A DNA stretch of 64,000 nt from Pyrenopolyporus hunteri (Eukaryota; Ascomycota; Sordariomycetes; Xylariales; Hypoxylaceae), in NCBI GenBank assembly GCA_902806595.1, contig CADCXC010000004.1:3224001-3288000 (forward strand), written 5' to 3'. Under the pieces are notes generated by a model. That model was not told where the DNA came from. It did no database searches and saw nothing but the letters and a program-made list of their open reading frames with translations. Shown piece by piece: positions 11,459-22,408 of the stretch (positions are counted from its first letter, which is position 1; every line of letters starts with the position of its first letter). Position numbers and translations under genes: made by a program.

Positions 11459-14143
11459 ATGCCACGTCCGAAAAGACCCGGCGCACCAGAACCGAAACGG
11501 CGAAGTCGAAATGGATGTTGGTACGTTTCTGACCCTCCAGTGCCATCGTGCTTTTAGCAGTGCTGTTGTGCTCACTCCCACCCCAGGCCGTGTAAAAACC
11601 GTAAGATCAAATGCGGTGAAGAGCGACCCAATTGTTTAAAGTACAAACCCTCCGCTCTGCTTCAGACCTCGTACCTCCTCTGCAAGACCTTACCCCGACT
11701 AACAACCGTTGACTAAAGCTGCCAGAGAACGGGTGAGACATGTGACTATAGCATTCGTCTGAACTGGGAAGGCCGAAGAGGGAAGCGGCCTGAACCTGGC
11801 GTCGTTGACTTTGGCCAGGGAGTTCTATCGCCGCCCTTGCCCGCTAGGGGGTTCAAGCTGGTGCACCAGTTCCCATCATCCGACGCCGCGGGGACGCGGA
11901 GGCTTGAACCCCTAACCAGCCCGCGAACTCAGTCGAAGGCTGGCCGCAGTAGATCATTTTCCCAAGCCACGGCTCCTACGGACAATCCATTATCTACGAG
12001 TATTGGCGACGGGAAACATTCACTGCCTACTAGTAAGCGCGCGAAGCTGCTCTCAGATCTTCGGCCGTCTGATCCCCCGCCAGCACACCTAATTGCACAA
12101 AGACACAATTCCGCCGCTAGCTCAACCTTAGATTCGAGCGTGGCGTCGTTCAGGTTCAATGTCGGCTCTAGCTTGGGTGCTAGTTCTCCACTGACTCCTA
12201 CTACGTCTTCTACGTATAGCGATGATGATCAACGTTACGCAAGCCGAAGACTTTCTGTTAATTCGCTTTTATCAGCACCTCCTGGGCCCCAAGCTCCGCC
12301 GGACGAGACCACCAGTCGCGTGAGGGCTAGTCTACCGCCGATAGATACTCGAACGCGCGCATCAGCCGAGGCTACCTACTATGGCATTGACCGAGGTTTT
12401 CCGGATCGTGACCTCGGCAGAAACGACGACATGATCGCTATCAGTGGATCGTCGCCGCTACTACAACGCGAGTTTATGGATGTCCCTTTTGAACCAGGGG
12501 ATGATCTAGTTTGGACTGAATTCGGGTTTGGAGTTGAAACTAACGAATTCAATGACGAAGAGGGCGGGTACTATTCGAAACCGGTTCCGATATATATTCC
12601 TCGCAATCTCGAACCACTTCCAGTCCAGTATGTGAAGTCCGTCGGTGGCAGGGGGACTTGTATCACGTGGCGCATACTAACATCACACCAGGCTTATGGA
12701 CAACCCTATGAATCTTCTTGTGAGTAGAGCCATCCTATATTATCTACTAGCGCCTAACGATCAGCAGTATTTCGTGAGTTATATTATTGAATCTAAATTA
12801 TATATTCTTTACTTACGCCCCAACACCAGCATCATTTCTTGAACCACACTGCGCGAGGTGAGTTGGCCTCCCGGCTCTACCCTATTCTATGCTAAATTTC
12901 GGCTGAGTCCTCGTTCCTTACGATGATCCGCACGCCAACCCTTTTCGAACTATCCTCCCCCAGATGGCTGTCAAAAATAGCAGTCTTCTAGCACTTCTAC
13001 TCGCATATTCCGGTAAGAATACGAACTATGTATTAATGGCGATCTTGCTAAACTTAATCCTATACAGCTTCGCATAGAGCACGCGTCCTAAATCACCCGG
13101 AGCCTACGTTTCGGATTGCTTTCTGGGTAGATGACGTATTCCCTACTCTTCGTCAGGCCCTAGACGACCCGGATAGGAACTTCTCAAACGCAAACTTAGC
13201 AACGGCTATTATGCTAGCTTCGCTGGAGATAATTTCACCAAAGGTATTCGGATATGATATCCCGTGGCAAAGGCATTTGGGGCTCGCCAGAGAGCTCATA
13301 ACTGCGCGTCCGGGTGGCCTTCGCGGACTGCAGTCAAACTTCCGCCACGACCCAGTCTGCTCCTTCTTGTGGAGCTGGGCCGCGTATCTCGATGTCATAG
13401 GAAGTCTCAGCGGAGGGCCGAAAGGATCCTCGTCAGCCTGGATATTCGACTATGAAGTAGATGATATTATCGATGGCTATGATGAGATAGACTGCATAAT
13501 GGGCTTCACTACGCGATGCATTTACCTCCTCGCCAAGATTGCTGATCTGGCCAGGAAGTGCGATTCCGAACGCATCGGAGAGGACCTTAATGTGCGACAC
13601 GATTGGGAGCCAAGCGGGGAGGTTCTAGAGCAAGCTTCGAGGATCGAGGCCGCCGTCAACGAGAGTATGGTTCAGTCGCCGGTGCCTTGTAAGCACATAC
13701 ATAAGAAAGGGGACGTGGAGAAGTGGGATAGGCGCGAAATGGAGGCCACTAACGAGGCCTTCCACTGGGCAGGACTCGTTCATCTCTACCGTAGAATCAT
13801 GGGCAAGCCATCCGAAAATGGGGCTGTCCAGACGGCGGTGCAAAAGATCATTGACTGCTTCAGCCGTATTCGACCAGGCGGGACTGCAGAATCGTGCCTT
13901 TTATTTCCCATGTTTACTGCGGGGTGTGATGCTATCGATGAGGGCCAAAGAGCTCTTATCCTCAAAAGATTCATGACGGCTGAGAATCATGGGATGACTC
14001 AGGTAAGTTCAGCGAACTTGCTAGCTTGTGGGTGGCCTGTTCTGACGACGTTTTAGATACATAGTGCACGTCGACTTATGCAAAAAGTATGGGAGACGCG
14101 AAGGCCGTGGGAGACGTTGGTCAGCACGGAATTTATTGGGTAA
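11459..14143 (+). CDS. Zn2Cys6 fungal transcription factor
   Basis: Nine exons join in frame: 11459-11520, 11587-11640, 11719-12627, 12692-12719, 12768-12773, 12830-12857, 12908-13012, 13068-14002 and 14057-14143, giving 737 aa. The zinc cluster is assembled from exons 1-3 with spacing C20-X2-C23-X6-C30-X6-C37-X2-C40-X6-C47 (NGCWPCKNRKIKCGEERPNC, then LNCQRTGETC). A Ser/Pro-rich linker follows (about residues 60-300), then a helical regulatory region resembling the fungal-specific transcription factor domain 2 family (LMDNPMNLL-YF-HHFLNHTAR, LALLLAYSASHRARVLNHPE). Exon 5 is only 6 nt (Tyr-Phe) and is required for the conserved LLYFHHF run. The stop used is TAA at 14141. Target genes are unknown and no obvious cluster surrounds it. 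Confidence 0.9.
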
Positions 14144-14923
14144 TGTTCTCTACAATTACGACGAGCGTGCAATGTTTATGTTGTAGTACCTGCGAAGTCG
14201 CCGCTTGTAGGTTGATCAACTACGTGGGCATGGCTCCTTAGGAGACTTAACCGTGCTCCTAATTATACGTTATGGGGGGGAAAGGGGGGTCCCATTAAGC
14301 TGGACCACTAAATGTTTCGAATCAATAGGTATCAAGCCATACTGGCAGGTATGCACAGTAAATGAAAGGTGATACGTAGGGTATATAAGTTGAACCAGAC
14401 ACATTATCTATAATTAATTGTCTGTATAACTTGGTAGCTACCTACCTGGTATGTAGAATTTTATTCATTAGGTACTATTAAGTACCTACCTGTGGTAGTA
14501 CATAGTACCAGCATACCTAGGTACCGTACCTACTCAGGTACCTACCTAGGCAAATATTACATAATTGCCTAGGTATATACCTAGCTAAGTACCAAGTAGG
14601 ATGAGGATGTTACCTAATATCGTGTATACGCCTATGTAGATACCTACCTATGTATTGTACATGCCTATCTAGGTACATAGGTAGGTAGGTAATTACCCCA
14701 TCATTATCGCTAACCGACCTATGTACCTACCTACCTACTTACCTACCTACATGTAGGCAACTTGTACCTACTGCGACGGCCTGGGTGGTAGGCAGATACA
14801 AACGTGTAGGTACCTAGATACGCGTTACGGTTTATCCCAGCGCATTTCCCATCGAGTCAAATTTATATTCACCTTGGAGAATCGAACCCGTTATACTAAT
14901 TAGGTCGGACGAGCCAACCGGCC
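14144..14923. other. Intergenic region upstream of SLD5, dense in TAGG/CCTA
   Basis: One of the densest TAGG/CCTA tracts of the window (about 14435-14820), with both orientations alternating and many palindromes. A G-rich run lies near 14274-14290. No gene is visible. The last ~50 bp before the SLD5 ATG contain a sequence like a tRNA B box but no tRNA fold. Confidence 0.6.
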
Positions 14924-15743
14924 ATGGATATCGATGACATCTTACGAGAAGTTGATCCCACATTCGATTCAGTTCCTGAAGAGACGCGTGACCTTCAGTC
15001 GTTGACACGCGCCTGGGTGGCCGAGAGGTCCTCGCCTGAACTGCTTGAGTATGCTAGTTCCGTCGTTTCGCGTCTCTTATTAGGTATCTTAGCACTGATT
15101 CGCTGACTGCTCCCTGTTTCCTAGCTGGCCGGCCGACCGCCTGTTTGAGCGTATAAATGATCGCATCAAACGACAGATTGAGACGATCGAAGAAATGACG
15201 GGCGATATGGATCCTAAGGCCAACTTCGCCCTTATCGTCATACAGACCGAACTCGAACGATACAAATATCTAGTACGCAGTTACCTAAGAGCTCGCATAG
15301 CTAAGGTGCGATTACGCATTTCCGTTCTAAGTCTTCTGTCTCTACTTATGGGTTGTAGATGCTAACCACGTCTATCTATCCAGATCGATAAACATACCCT
15401 CCATTATCTCTCTAGTCCCGAGCTCCGAGCACGTCTCTCCCCCCCAGAACTAGCATACGCGACGCGACACCAAGCCTTACTCCACAATCACTATCTCTCC
15501 TCCTTCCTGTCCTCTTTCCCGTCGCCTCTGCAGAATCTCAACGATACTGCCGGCAACATAAGCATGATTGATGCACCAGACCTTGACACGGCCGTGTTTA
15601 TCCGCCTGCTTAGAGACACACTTGTTAAAGGCCGCGGGACAGACGAGGATGGAGAAATGGACGGAAAGGACGGCGATATCGTTATTCTTCGGTGGTCCGA
15701 GGCCAGGAAGTTTGTCGATTCGGGATTAGCAGAAATAGTATGA
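14924..15743 (+). CDS. SLD5: GINS complex subunit SLD5 (DNA replication)
   Basis: GINS (Sld5-Psf1-Psf2-Psf3) is part of the CMG replicative helicase with Cdc45 and Mcm2-7. Three exons, 14924-15048, 15125-15305 and 15384-15743, give 221 aa. The N-terminus MDIDDILREVDPTFDSVPEE and the block TRAWVAERSSPELLDWPAD match the Sld5 family. The helical A-domain contains NFALIVIQTELERYKYLVRSYLRARIAKI (quoted in part: ERYKYLVRSYLRARIAKI). The C-terminal B-domain ends ILRWSEARKFVDSGLAEIV at the TGA. Length fits the family. Introns are 76 and 78 nt. No odd residues. Confidence 0.93.
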
Positions 15744-16850
15744 GAACGATCTACGTTTCTGCTATCAGCTTGATTTACCAAGGGTCCCCCCAATGCGACA
15801 ACAGAGAGAAAGTCTGCAGGAACACCTCCGACCCTTCAAATAGCATTGTCCCTGACAGACGGGCTTCACCCGTGGCAGAGGGGTCCTTTCAGAGCTAATC
15901 CGATCTTATCGATAGGTTAGCAAACGGCCCCGTTACGAGATAAACCAAGGGATAAATGGGCCTATTCTTTTGAGGACGAAAGCTGCGGGATTTAACTGGC
16001 AGTGGCTCCATCCCCCCCTTCTCAACTTGTTCGGCATAGACCTTATACTGAATAAGGGACTGGTCGTATTGAGGGGTGAGGGAGAGGTTAGATCTGTATA
16101 GGACTTCACTCATGTTGAACCAAGTGCTGATGAGGCCCTCAGGTTGCCGCGAAAGAAGTCTTGAAGAATTTAGATATCGTATACCTTTATTTAAGCACCT
16201 AGGTACCTATTTAGGTAGGCTAGGTACCTAGGTTAGGTAGGTTAGGCACTTAGATGTAAATTTAGAAATGGGACTGTCTACATAGGTATATAGGGAGATC
16301 CCATACCTACCTAGGCACCTACATGTATCCAATAACAACTACTTCTCGGGACGGCTTCGACGGCATTATCAGTAGCATTGCCCGCATAGGTAATCGACAT
16401 TTGGGTAATGAATTTATGCGAATACGTGTGTGCCTTTTTTACATAGGTACCTACATATATAGGTACATGCCTATCTACGGTACATACATGCACATATCTA
16501 CGTAGGTAACGCTACGAATTGACAGCGGGGCTTTCCCATGAATGAGTGATGTCAGACGGTAGTGGGGCCATTGGATCGAGGGGCGGGTTCTGTTATACTA
16601 AAGTAAGCTAAGGGAGAGTGCTGGAAGGTACCTACATAGGTACCTACCTACCTACCTACCTACCTAGGTACAGGTTACCTTATGCATTCTTTGGGTGAGT
16701 TTTACACATCGATGCCCATGTACCCAGTCTAAGCCTGTCAAGTTCCTCAATGTTATGCTACAGTTAGTTAACTTGCATATACTTGGCCCAATCTTTCCAT
16801 TACTCCTGCGGCTATTAAACATTCACTTTTCATGTGAACCCACCCCCATA
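15744..16850. other. Intergenic region between SLD5 and PPE1
   Basis: Contains TAGG/CCTA clusters at 16195-16330, 16440-16510 and 16625-16680. Small open frames of 60-72 codons are not supported. Holds the SLD5 3' flank and the PPE1 promoter. Confidence 0.55.
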
Positions 16851-18180
16851 ATGAGCGACCTTCAGAGAGCCTGGGCCAAGAACCGCCTTGGCACCCTCCC
16901 CGCGGAGACCTTTGATGAGCGCGAAGAAGACGAAGTTGGCCATGTCTTAGAGCTTCCAGAACATCCCGATGATGATTCGTCCTCGGCGTCCTCAGCTTCT
17001 TCTACGGGGACCGTCATCCCGTCTCCTAGCCAGAACCTATTTGCCAGACCACAGGGGTAGCTCCTCTTAACCCGTATGCGCTCATTTCCACGGCAGCTGA
17101 TTCTGGTACACAGCGCGCCGAGGCGACGGTCACTTCAGCAGATCCCCTGGACTACTTATTTTCAGAGGGAACTATTCCTCCATGATCCGAATAACCCCGC
17201 GGACCCAACCATTCATGCGTACCTGACCTCCCCTGTTGGAAGGGGTCCTTTGTTTGTCATGCACCATGGTGCAGGCTCCTCGGGCCTGTCTTTTGCCCTC
17301 GTCGGGGACGAGATCCGGAAACGCCTCCCATCTGCTGGCATCCTATCTCTCGACGCACGTGGACACGGTTCAACGACCACTCCCTCAGATGGCCAGGCGA
17401 TCGCCCTCAATCTGGAGACCCTCGCCGCGGATCTGCTCTCTGCCATCCTAATGACCCAGAAGGAGATGAAATGGCCCGAGTTACCGCCCATTATCCTGGT
17501 GGGGCACTCGCTGGGAGGTGCGGTCGTCACGGAGCTCGCTAAGACGGGGAGGCTTGGTAGTGCCCTGTTGGGTTACGCTGTTCTTGATGTAGTCGAAGGT
17601 TCGGCTATTGACGCTTTGAAGAGCATGAACACTTATCTTTCAACACGGCCGGCTGGCTTTCATACCCTCGAGGAGGGAATCGATTGGCACATCAAGTCGA
17701 GGACGATTCGCAACTCGCTTTCCGCGCGCACCAGTGTCCCGTCCCTACTTAAGCTTAGCGGGAGTGCGAATGACCCGAGACCCTGGAAGTGGAGGACGGA
17801 CCTGGGGGCGACGGAGCCGTTCTGGGAGGATTGGTTTGTAGGGCTAAGCAAGAAATTCTTGGGCGCGAGAGGCGGGAAATTATTACTTCTCGCCGGGACG
17901 GACAGATTAGATACAGAATTAACGATCGGCCAAATGCAAGGTTGTAAACCACCCCTCCCCCCCGGTTACTCTGGGAAACTTTAAGAGAACTAACCGTTTC
18001 TTTCCCACAACAGGGAAATATGCTCTGCAAGTGTTCCCCGATGCAGGGCATTTCATACACGAAGACCTACCGGAAAAGACTGCAATGTCCCTCGTCGATT
18101 TCCACAAGCGCAATGACAGAGCTGCTCTAGTACTACCGCCGAAAGTGTCCGATCTTCTCAAGCAGGGCAAGAAGGTTTAA
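16851..18180 (+). CDS. PPE1: Protein phosphatase 2A methylesterase 1
   Basis: Serine hydrolase that removes the C-terminal methyl ester of the PP2A catalytic subunit and so controls holoenzyme assembly. Three exons, 16851-17056, 17114-17940 and 18014-18180, give 399 aa. The N-terminus starts MSDLQRAWAKNRLGTLP, followed by an acidic/Ser-rich stretch. The alpha/beta-hydrolase fold shows the oxyanion region HHGAGSSGLSF, the nucleophile elbow GHSLGG, and the catalytic His in FPDAGHFIHED supplied by the last exon. The second intron has a GTTGTA donor, which is less common but is needed to give QMQG-KYALQVFPDAGH. Convergent with DUS2, with 321 bp between stop codons. Confidence 0.93.
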
Positions 18181-18501
18181 TCGGAGTGTTCTGGATAGCA
18201 AAGAGCGAGAGTAGATGCCACGCACAAAAAACGAGCTTCGTGAACGGTTTGTTCATTCTCAGGAAGCATCCTAATTCATTTTCTACTCGTGCATATGGAT
18301 CATATTTTAGCCTTCTCGGATACCGCCAAGCCGATATATATATATATATTTACCTATCCGATCCGAATTGTGAAATTTTAGACCTCTATGCATATACCTT
18401 CATCTCCAGGTCTCTTAATGGCCGAAAGGAGGATATATTACTTATTTAACGCCTTTAAATGCCTTTCTGCCAACTCCTACGATGCATTCGGTAAAAGCAT
18501 A
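18181..18501. other. Short region between convergent PPE1 and DUS2
   Basis: About 320 bp of shared 3' flank with a (TA)n run (18334-18350). No gene; the two transcripts' 3' ends must lie close together or overlap here. Confidence 0.6.
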
Positions 18502-19834
18502 TCAGACGGGTATTGCTATAGCTTCGGCTGGTTGTGCCTCCGTCTGGGCGTTGATTCCTCGTTCTGCTAGACCTTTTTTAGTCTGCGGTTTAGACCGCGA
18601 TTCTGCCATGTGGCCTCCCGCCGCAAGCGCGCTGTCATTGGCCTTCTTGTTCTTCTTCCCTGAAATATCCGGGCTGATGCCAAGGCTGCTATCAACTTCC
18701 CGGGCTTGCTCCATTAGATGATCGTAACCGAGAGTCTCGCATACTTTTGTGTAGCTCTTGCAGCCACTAATGGAACGGTAGGCCGGCATCTTCCCTGGGA
18801 TGAGTTGGCAAAGTAGGAACTTGGTATTCCCAAACTTATTCTCGACTTCCATGGCATAGCGGATATATTGCTCCACGACTTCGTTCCATGGTAGCAATCC
18901 GCCGTCGACCCCGCTTCTGAAGCAGCTCGGGTTCTTCTCTGCCTGGGTTGCAATCATAGCCCCATCGACTCCATACTCTTGAATTAACTCGAGGGCCTGG
19001 TCCCTAGTCTCCACGTCGCCATTCATGAGACAAGCGACACCCGCTTCCCGGCATACGTCCGCGATCATACGTAGCTGGCCTCGAACAGCTCGTTCCCTCG
19101 GCCGCATAGGAGTCGTTCGGCAGTGAACCGTGAGTCCTGTTATCCCCGTCGCGACGAGTTTTCTGACCAGGGCTTCTGTCTCCTTCGCGGTCTCGAGAAT
19201 TCTTATCTTGACACTGATTCCGATTTCAAATTCGGGTACGATATTTTGGACCAGGGCCTCCAGGATGGAGCATAGTTTGTCTGGAGTCCGAAGAAGAGCA
19301 GCGCCCATACCGTCGTGTGTGCTGAAGGGTTTCGGGCAACCGGCATTCACGTCGATCCCTACGACATCAGCCGCTACGAGCCGAGCTGCCTGCACCGCAA
19401 GATCCGGGTTTGACGTGCCAATCTGGAAGACGAGTTTCTTCCCTTCTTTTTCAGGGTGTATTCGATAGATTAGGCTGTCCTTTACGTCCGTGGGTGGATC
19501 TCTGGAGCCGTGTGACGGCTTCCTTGTCCAGTCGACGGTTTTGGTTTCGGGGTTGAATCGTCTCGTTGTCCCGATGAGGGACCTATCCACAGTCTCCGGA
19601 CCTATCTAAGAGATGAGACAGTGAACTTGACCTGAAGGCATGACATAAACCCGGGGAATACGAAAAGAAGGAGGTAGATGGTAGAGACAAACCCCATACT
19701 AAATCAGCGCCGTAGTGAAGAGCTAACAGTCTTGAGGGTAACTCTCCCGAACGGACCATTGGCGCAAGAACGATTTTACCCCTGTAATCGACGCCGTTTC
19801 GAGGAATGGGGACCTTCTTCAGTTCGGATGCCAT
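18502..19834 (-). CDS. DUS2: tRNA-dihydrouridine(20) synthase
   Basis: Flavoenzyme that reduces U20 in the tRNA D-loop to dihydrouridine using FMN and NADPH (yeast Dus2/Smm1). Two exons, 19834-19693 and 19601-18502, give 413 aa. Motifs: VLAPMVRSGELPSRLLALHY (FMN-binding start), ADLVWGPETVDRS across the intron, GIDVNAGCPKPFSTHDGMGA with the catalytic Cys loop, LTVHCRTTPMRP, and MNGDVETRDQALELIQEYG. The C-terminus is a basic/Ala-rich tail with two Lys patches (GKKNKKAND, PQTKKG). I chose MASELKKVPIPRNG as the start; an in-frame upstream ATG at 19867 would add 11 residues. No double-stranded RNA-binding domain is seen, as in yeast Dus2. Confidence 0.9.
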
Positions 19835-22408
19835 AGTGCTTCTGACTACGCGCTTAAGCCATGGCATGTCAAGCGGTTTGGCGGGAAGTAATTAGACCGC
19901 TGCAAACGAATAGAGGAAGAGGTTAAAGGTAGGTACAGACTGTAGTCCAAAGTCTTCAGAAATCTAATCTTATCTAATCCGAAATCTGATCGGACAGTGC
20001 TGTTACAGTACAGTACGTATGCGCATAGCTAATCTAACCCTCCCACAGGCGTATGCATTTACCTATACATACATAATTGGTACCTACCTAAAGGTACATA
20101 GGTAAGTCTAGGTACCTAGGTATGCATGTACTTTGTGCAATACATTAAATCAGGGCCCGTCTCAGCGGAAGTTTGCCTAGAGATTCCGCCCCTGGTACTG
20201 TCGTGGTATATAGGTACCTACCTGCCTGGGTACAAGTACCTAGGTATCTATTTGAATTCTGTGCGCATACCTACCAGGTAGGTACCTAGATACCGCACGT
20301 ACGTATATATTACAATTCTGCTCTGGTTCCTCGTATCCATGGGTTTAACCTTACGTAAGAGGTGCAGTACATGTAGGTACTCATTACCCGACATGAGATG
20401 AAAACGATGCACGCACACGTTGATTGAATTTTACTTGGCGCGTTTTCGCATTCGTACTTATAACCTTGGCACATCTTGCTACTGACCTTTATACGTCAAT
20501 AAAATGGAATTGATTTTCTACTTAACTTTCGAAGAGGTGCGTATATACCTACCTATATATCTACCGCCTAAATACCTACCTACCTACCTACCCTGCTACC
20601 TACCTATTAGAAACTGCCTAGGTAGGTGCCTATCCATCCATAATACGAATTGCGCGTGTGGATCTTTGGTACATAGGTACATATGTAGGTCGCGGCATAT
20701 CACCTCGTGAAGCTCGACAGTTACCCGTATGGCCCGCTTATAGCAAAGTGCTGCCTTCAATACAAAGAGTAGCTCCGTACGCAGTGAGTTATAAACGTAG
20801 TTGCCGGAAATCCATATATCATCTACATACGTACCTACGTACTAAAAGTAGATTACGTTCGAGGTTTTCGCAACGGCCCGGGGTTGGTACCGCCTTAGAT
20901 GAGTACCTAGGTACCCAGGTCTTTGGGTAGAAACACCTGACGTTGAAATCTGATTTACATGACTTACTTACCTACCTACCTACCTAGGTAGCTAGTCTTA
21001 CGCCGGATATCAAGGTGTTATGTCGCCGGTACCTAGGTAAGTGGATAGTTGAATATCCCCCTTTTTCGTCGTACTCAGGTATGTACTACTCATCCTCATC
21101 TGGTAGACATTTCTCCCTGAAATCTCACGTCAGCTCCAGCGTTGGAAATTCGTCGTCGAGCAGGCATACGTCATTAGACATTCGACTAACGAGAACGCAA
21201 ATATTCCTAGGTCATGGTCAAATTGTCCGTTTGCTGTCTTTAGCAAAGTTTAAGCGCACCTGTCCAACTAGATGGTGACCATCAGGACCGAACGCGTTTA
21301 CGCACTCCTTTTCCTTTTTTCGTCTTTTTTTTTCGGCCTCTTTTCATCTCCTCTCAGAGGTGACATGGGTCCGGGATCAAAATAGTAGCCGGAGGTATCG
21401 GCCTGCAAATGTAGATCGCAACAGGCTGAGCCTATCTAGATCCTACATGTACCTACATCCTTAAGTTATTTGTACATAGGTACACCAGAGCTCTGCCATA
21501 CATAGACTTCAGTCAACTCGAAGACGTGTTCCCTAGCTGCACAGAAGGCTATGGATAAAAATTTAAAGGCGCACATCCAATACCATTGAATCAACTAGGT
21601 ACCATTACACGTGAAGCGGTACCTGAGGCTAGATGGCCCTGGGCGGTTCCGAGGCGGACCCGGGCAGTACCTGGTACTTCCATATTACCTGTACAACACA
21701 TGGAAGTACCCAAGTAGTTACATAGGTACGTAGGTAGATGTATTGTACGTAGGTACCTACCTGGTAGGAATCACGGAATCGGGGCGGTACCTATTAATTA
21801 CCTCTCGTTACCAAGGCTCGGTAGGGTTCCACTGGTGGCCGACGTCACCCCTTCCCGAATGTCACTGCCTTACCACATTTCGACATTCACACCTGATGTA
21901 CGTACTCAGAAGGTATAACAATCCTTCGTCTCAAAATTATACGAGTTACAGTACCCAACGTAAGTACAGTATCGCATCATTATTTCCATCTGGATGCTTA
22001 CGTCTTTCGCATTGTCTTGGTCTAGTATTGACAAGGATTTTTTTTTTCTCTTCTTTTTTTTTTCCTTTTTTTTTCTCTATTCACGTAACTATTCGATCTA
22101 AAACAACTAAGGAAATCCCGCCCGAAATCACTTACCCACCGGGGCGTTCCGCACTATCGAGTCCACGCATCCGGGACTCGTCACGCTCTAGAGCCCGCCG
22201 CAGCCTCCTACTTCTACGAGGTTAACCGTGGTTCAACGGACATTCTTATTAATCCTAAACTAGTGGAGCCATATCTGCTGTACTAGGTTGGATCTGAGAC
22301 AAAGTACACCGTTTCCATCACATCCTCGGATACTTGGGTACCTAGTTTTGCGCACCCTGTCCGAAGAAAAGGGCTGTACCGGGCGGCTTCCTCATTCTTG
22401 TGTTGAAC
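19835..22408. other. Long intergenic region (DUS2 / uncharacterised large protein), TAGG/CCTA-rich
   Basis: About 2.6 kb without a supportable gene. TAGG/CCTA clusters fill 20060-20300, 20540-20630, 20820-21050, 21440-21490 and 21715-21770. Pyrimidine tracts occur at 21300-21345 and 22035-22080, the latter 330 bp upstream of the next gene. Open frames up to 160 codons are repeat-derived or featureless. Confidence 0.55.

Noticed and set aside
14435..14820. CRISPR-like or telomere-like array
   Set aside because: There are no regular spacers, the unit is a tetramer on both strands, and it differs from the TTAGGG telomere repeat. The genome is eukaryotic.
14880..14923. tRNA-like B box just upstream of SLD5
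   Set aside because: The T-loop-like sequence is present on the minus strand, but no acceptor or anticodon stem can be paired.
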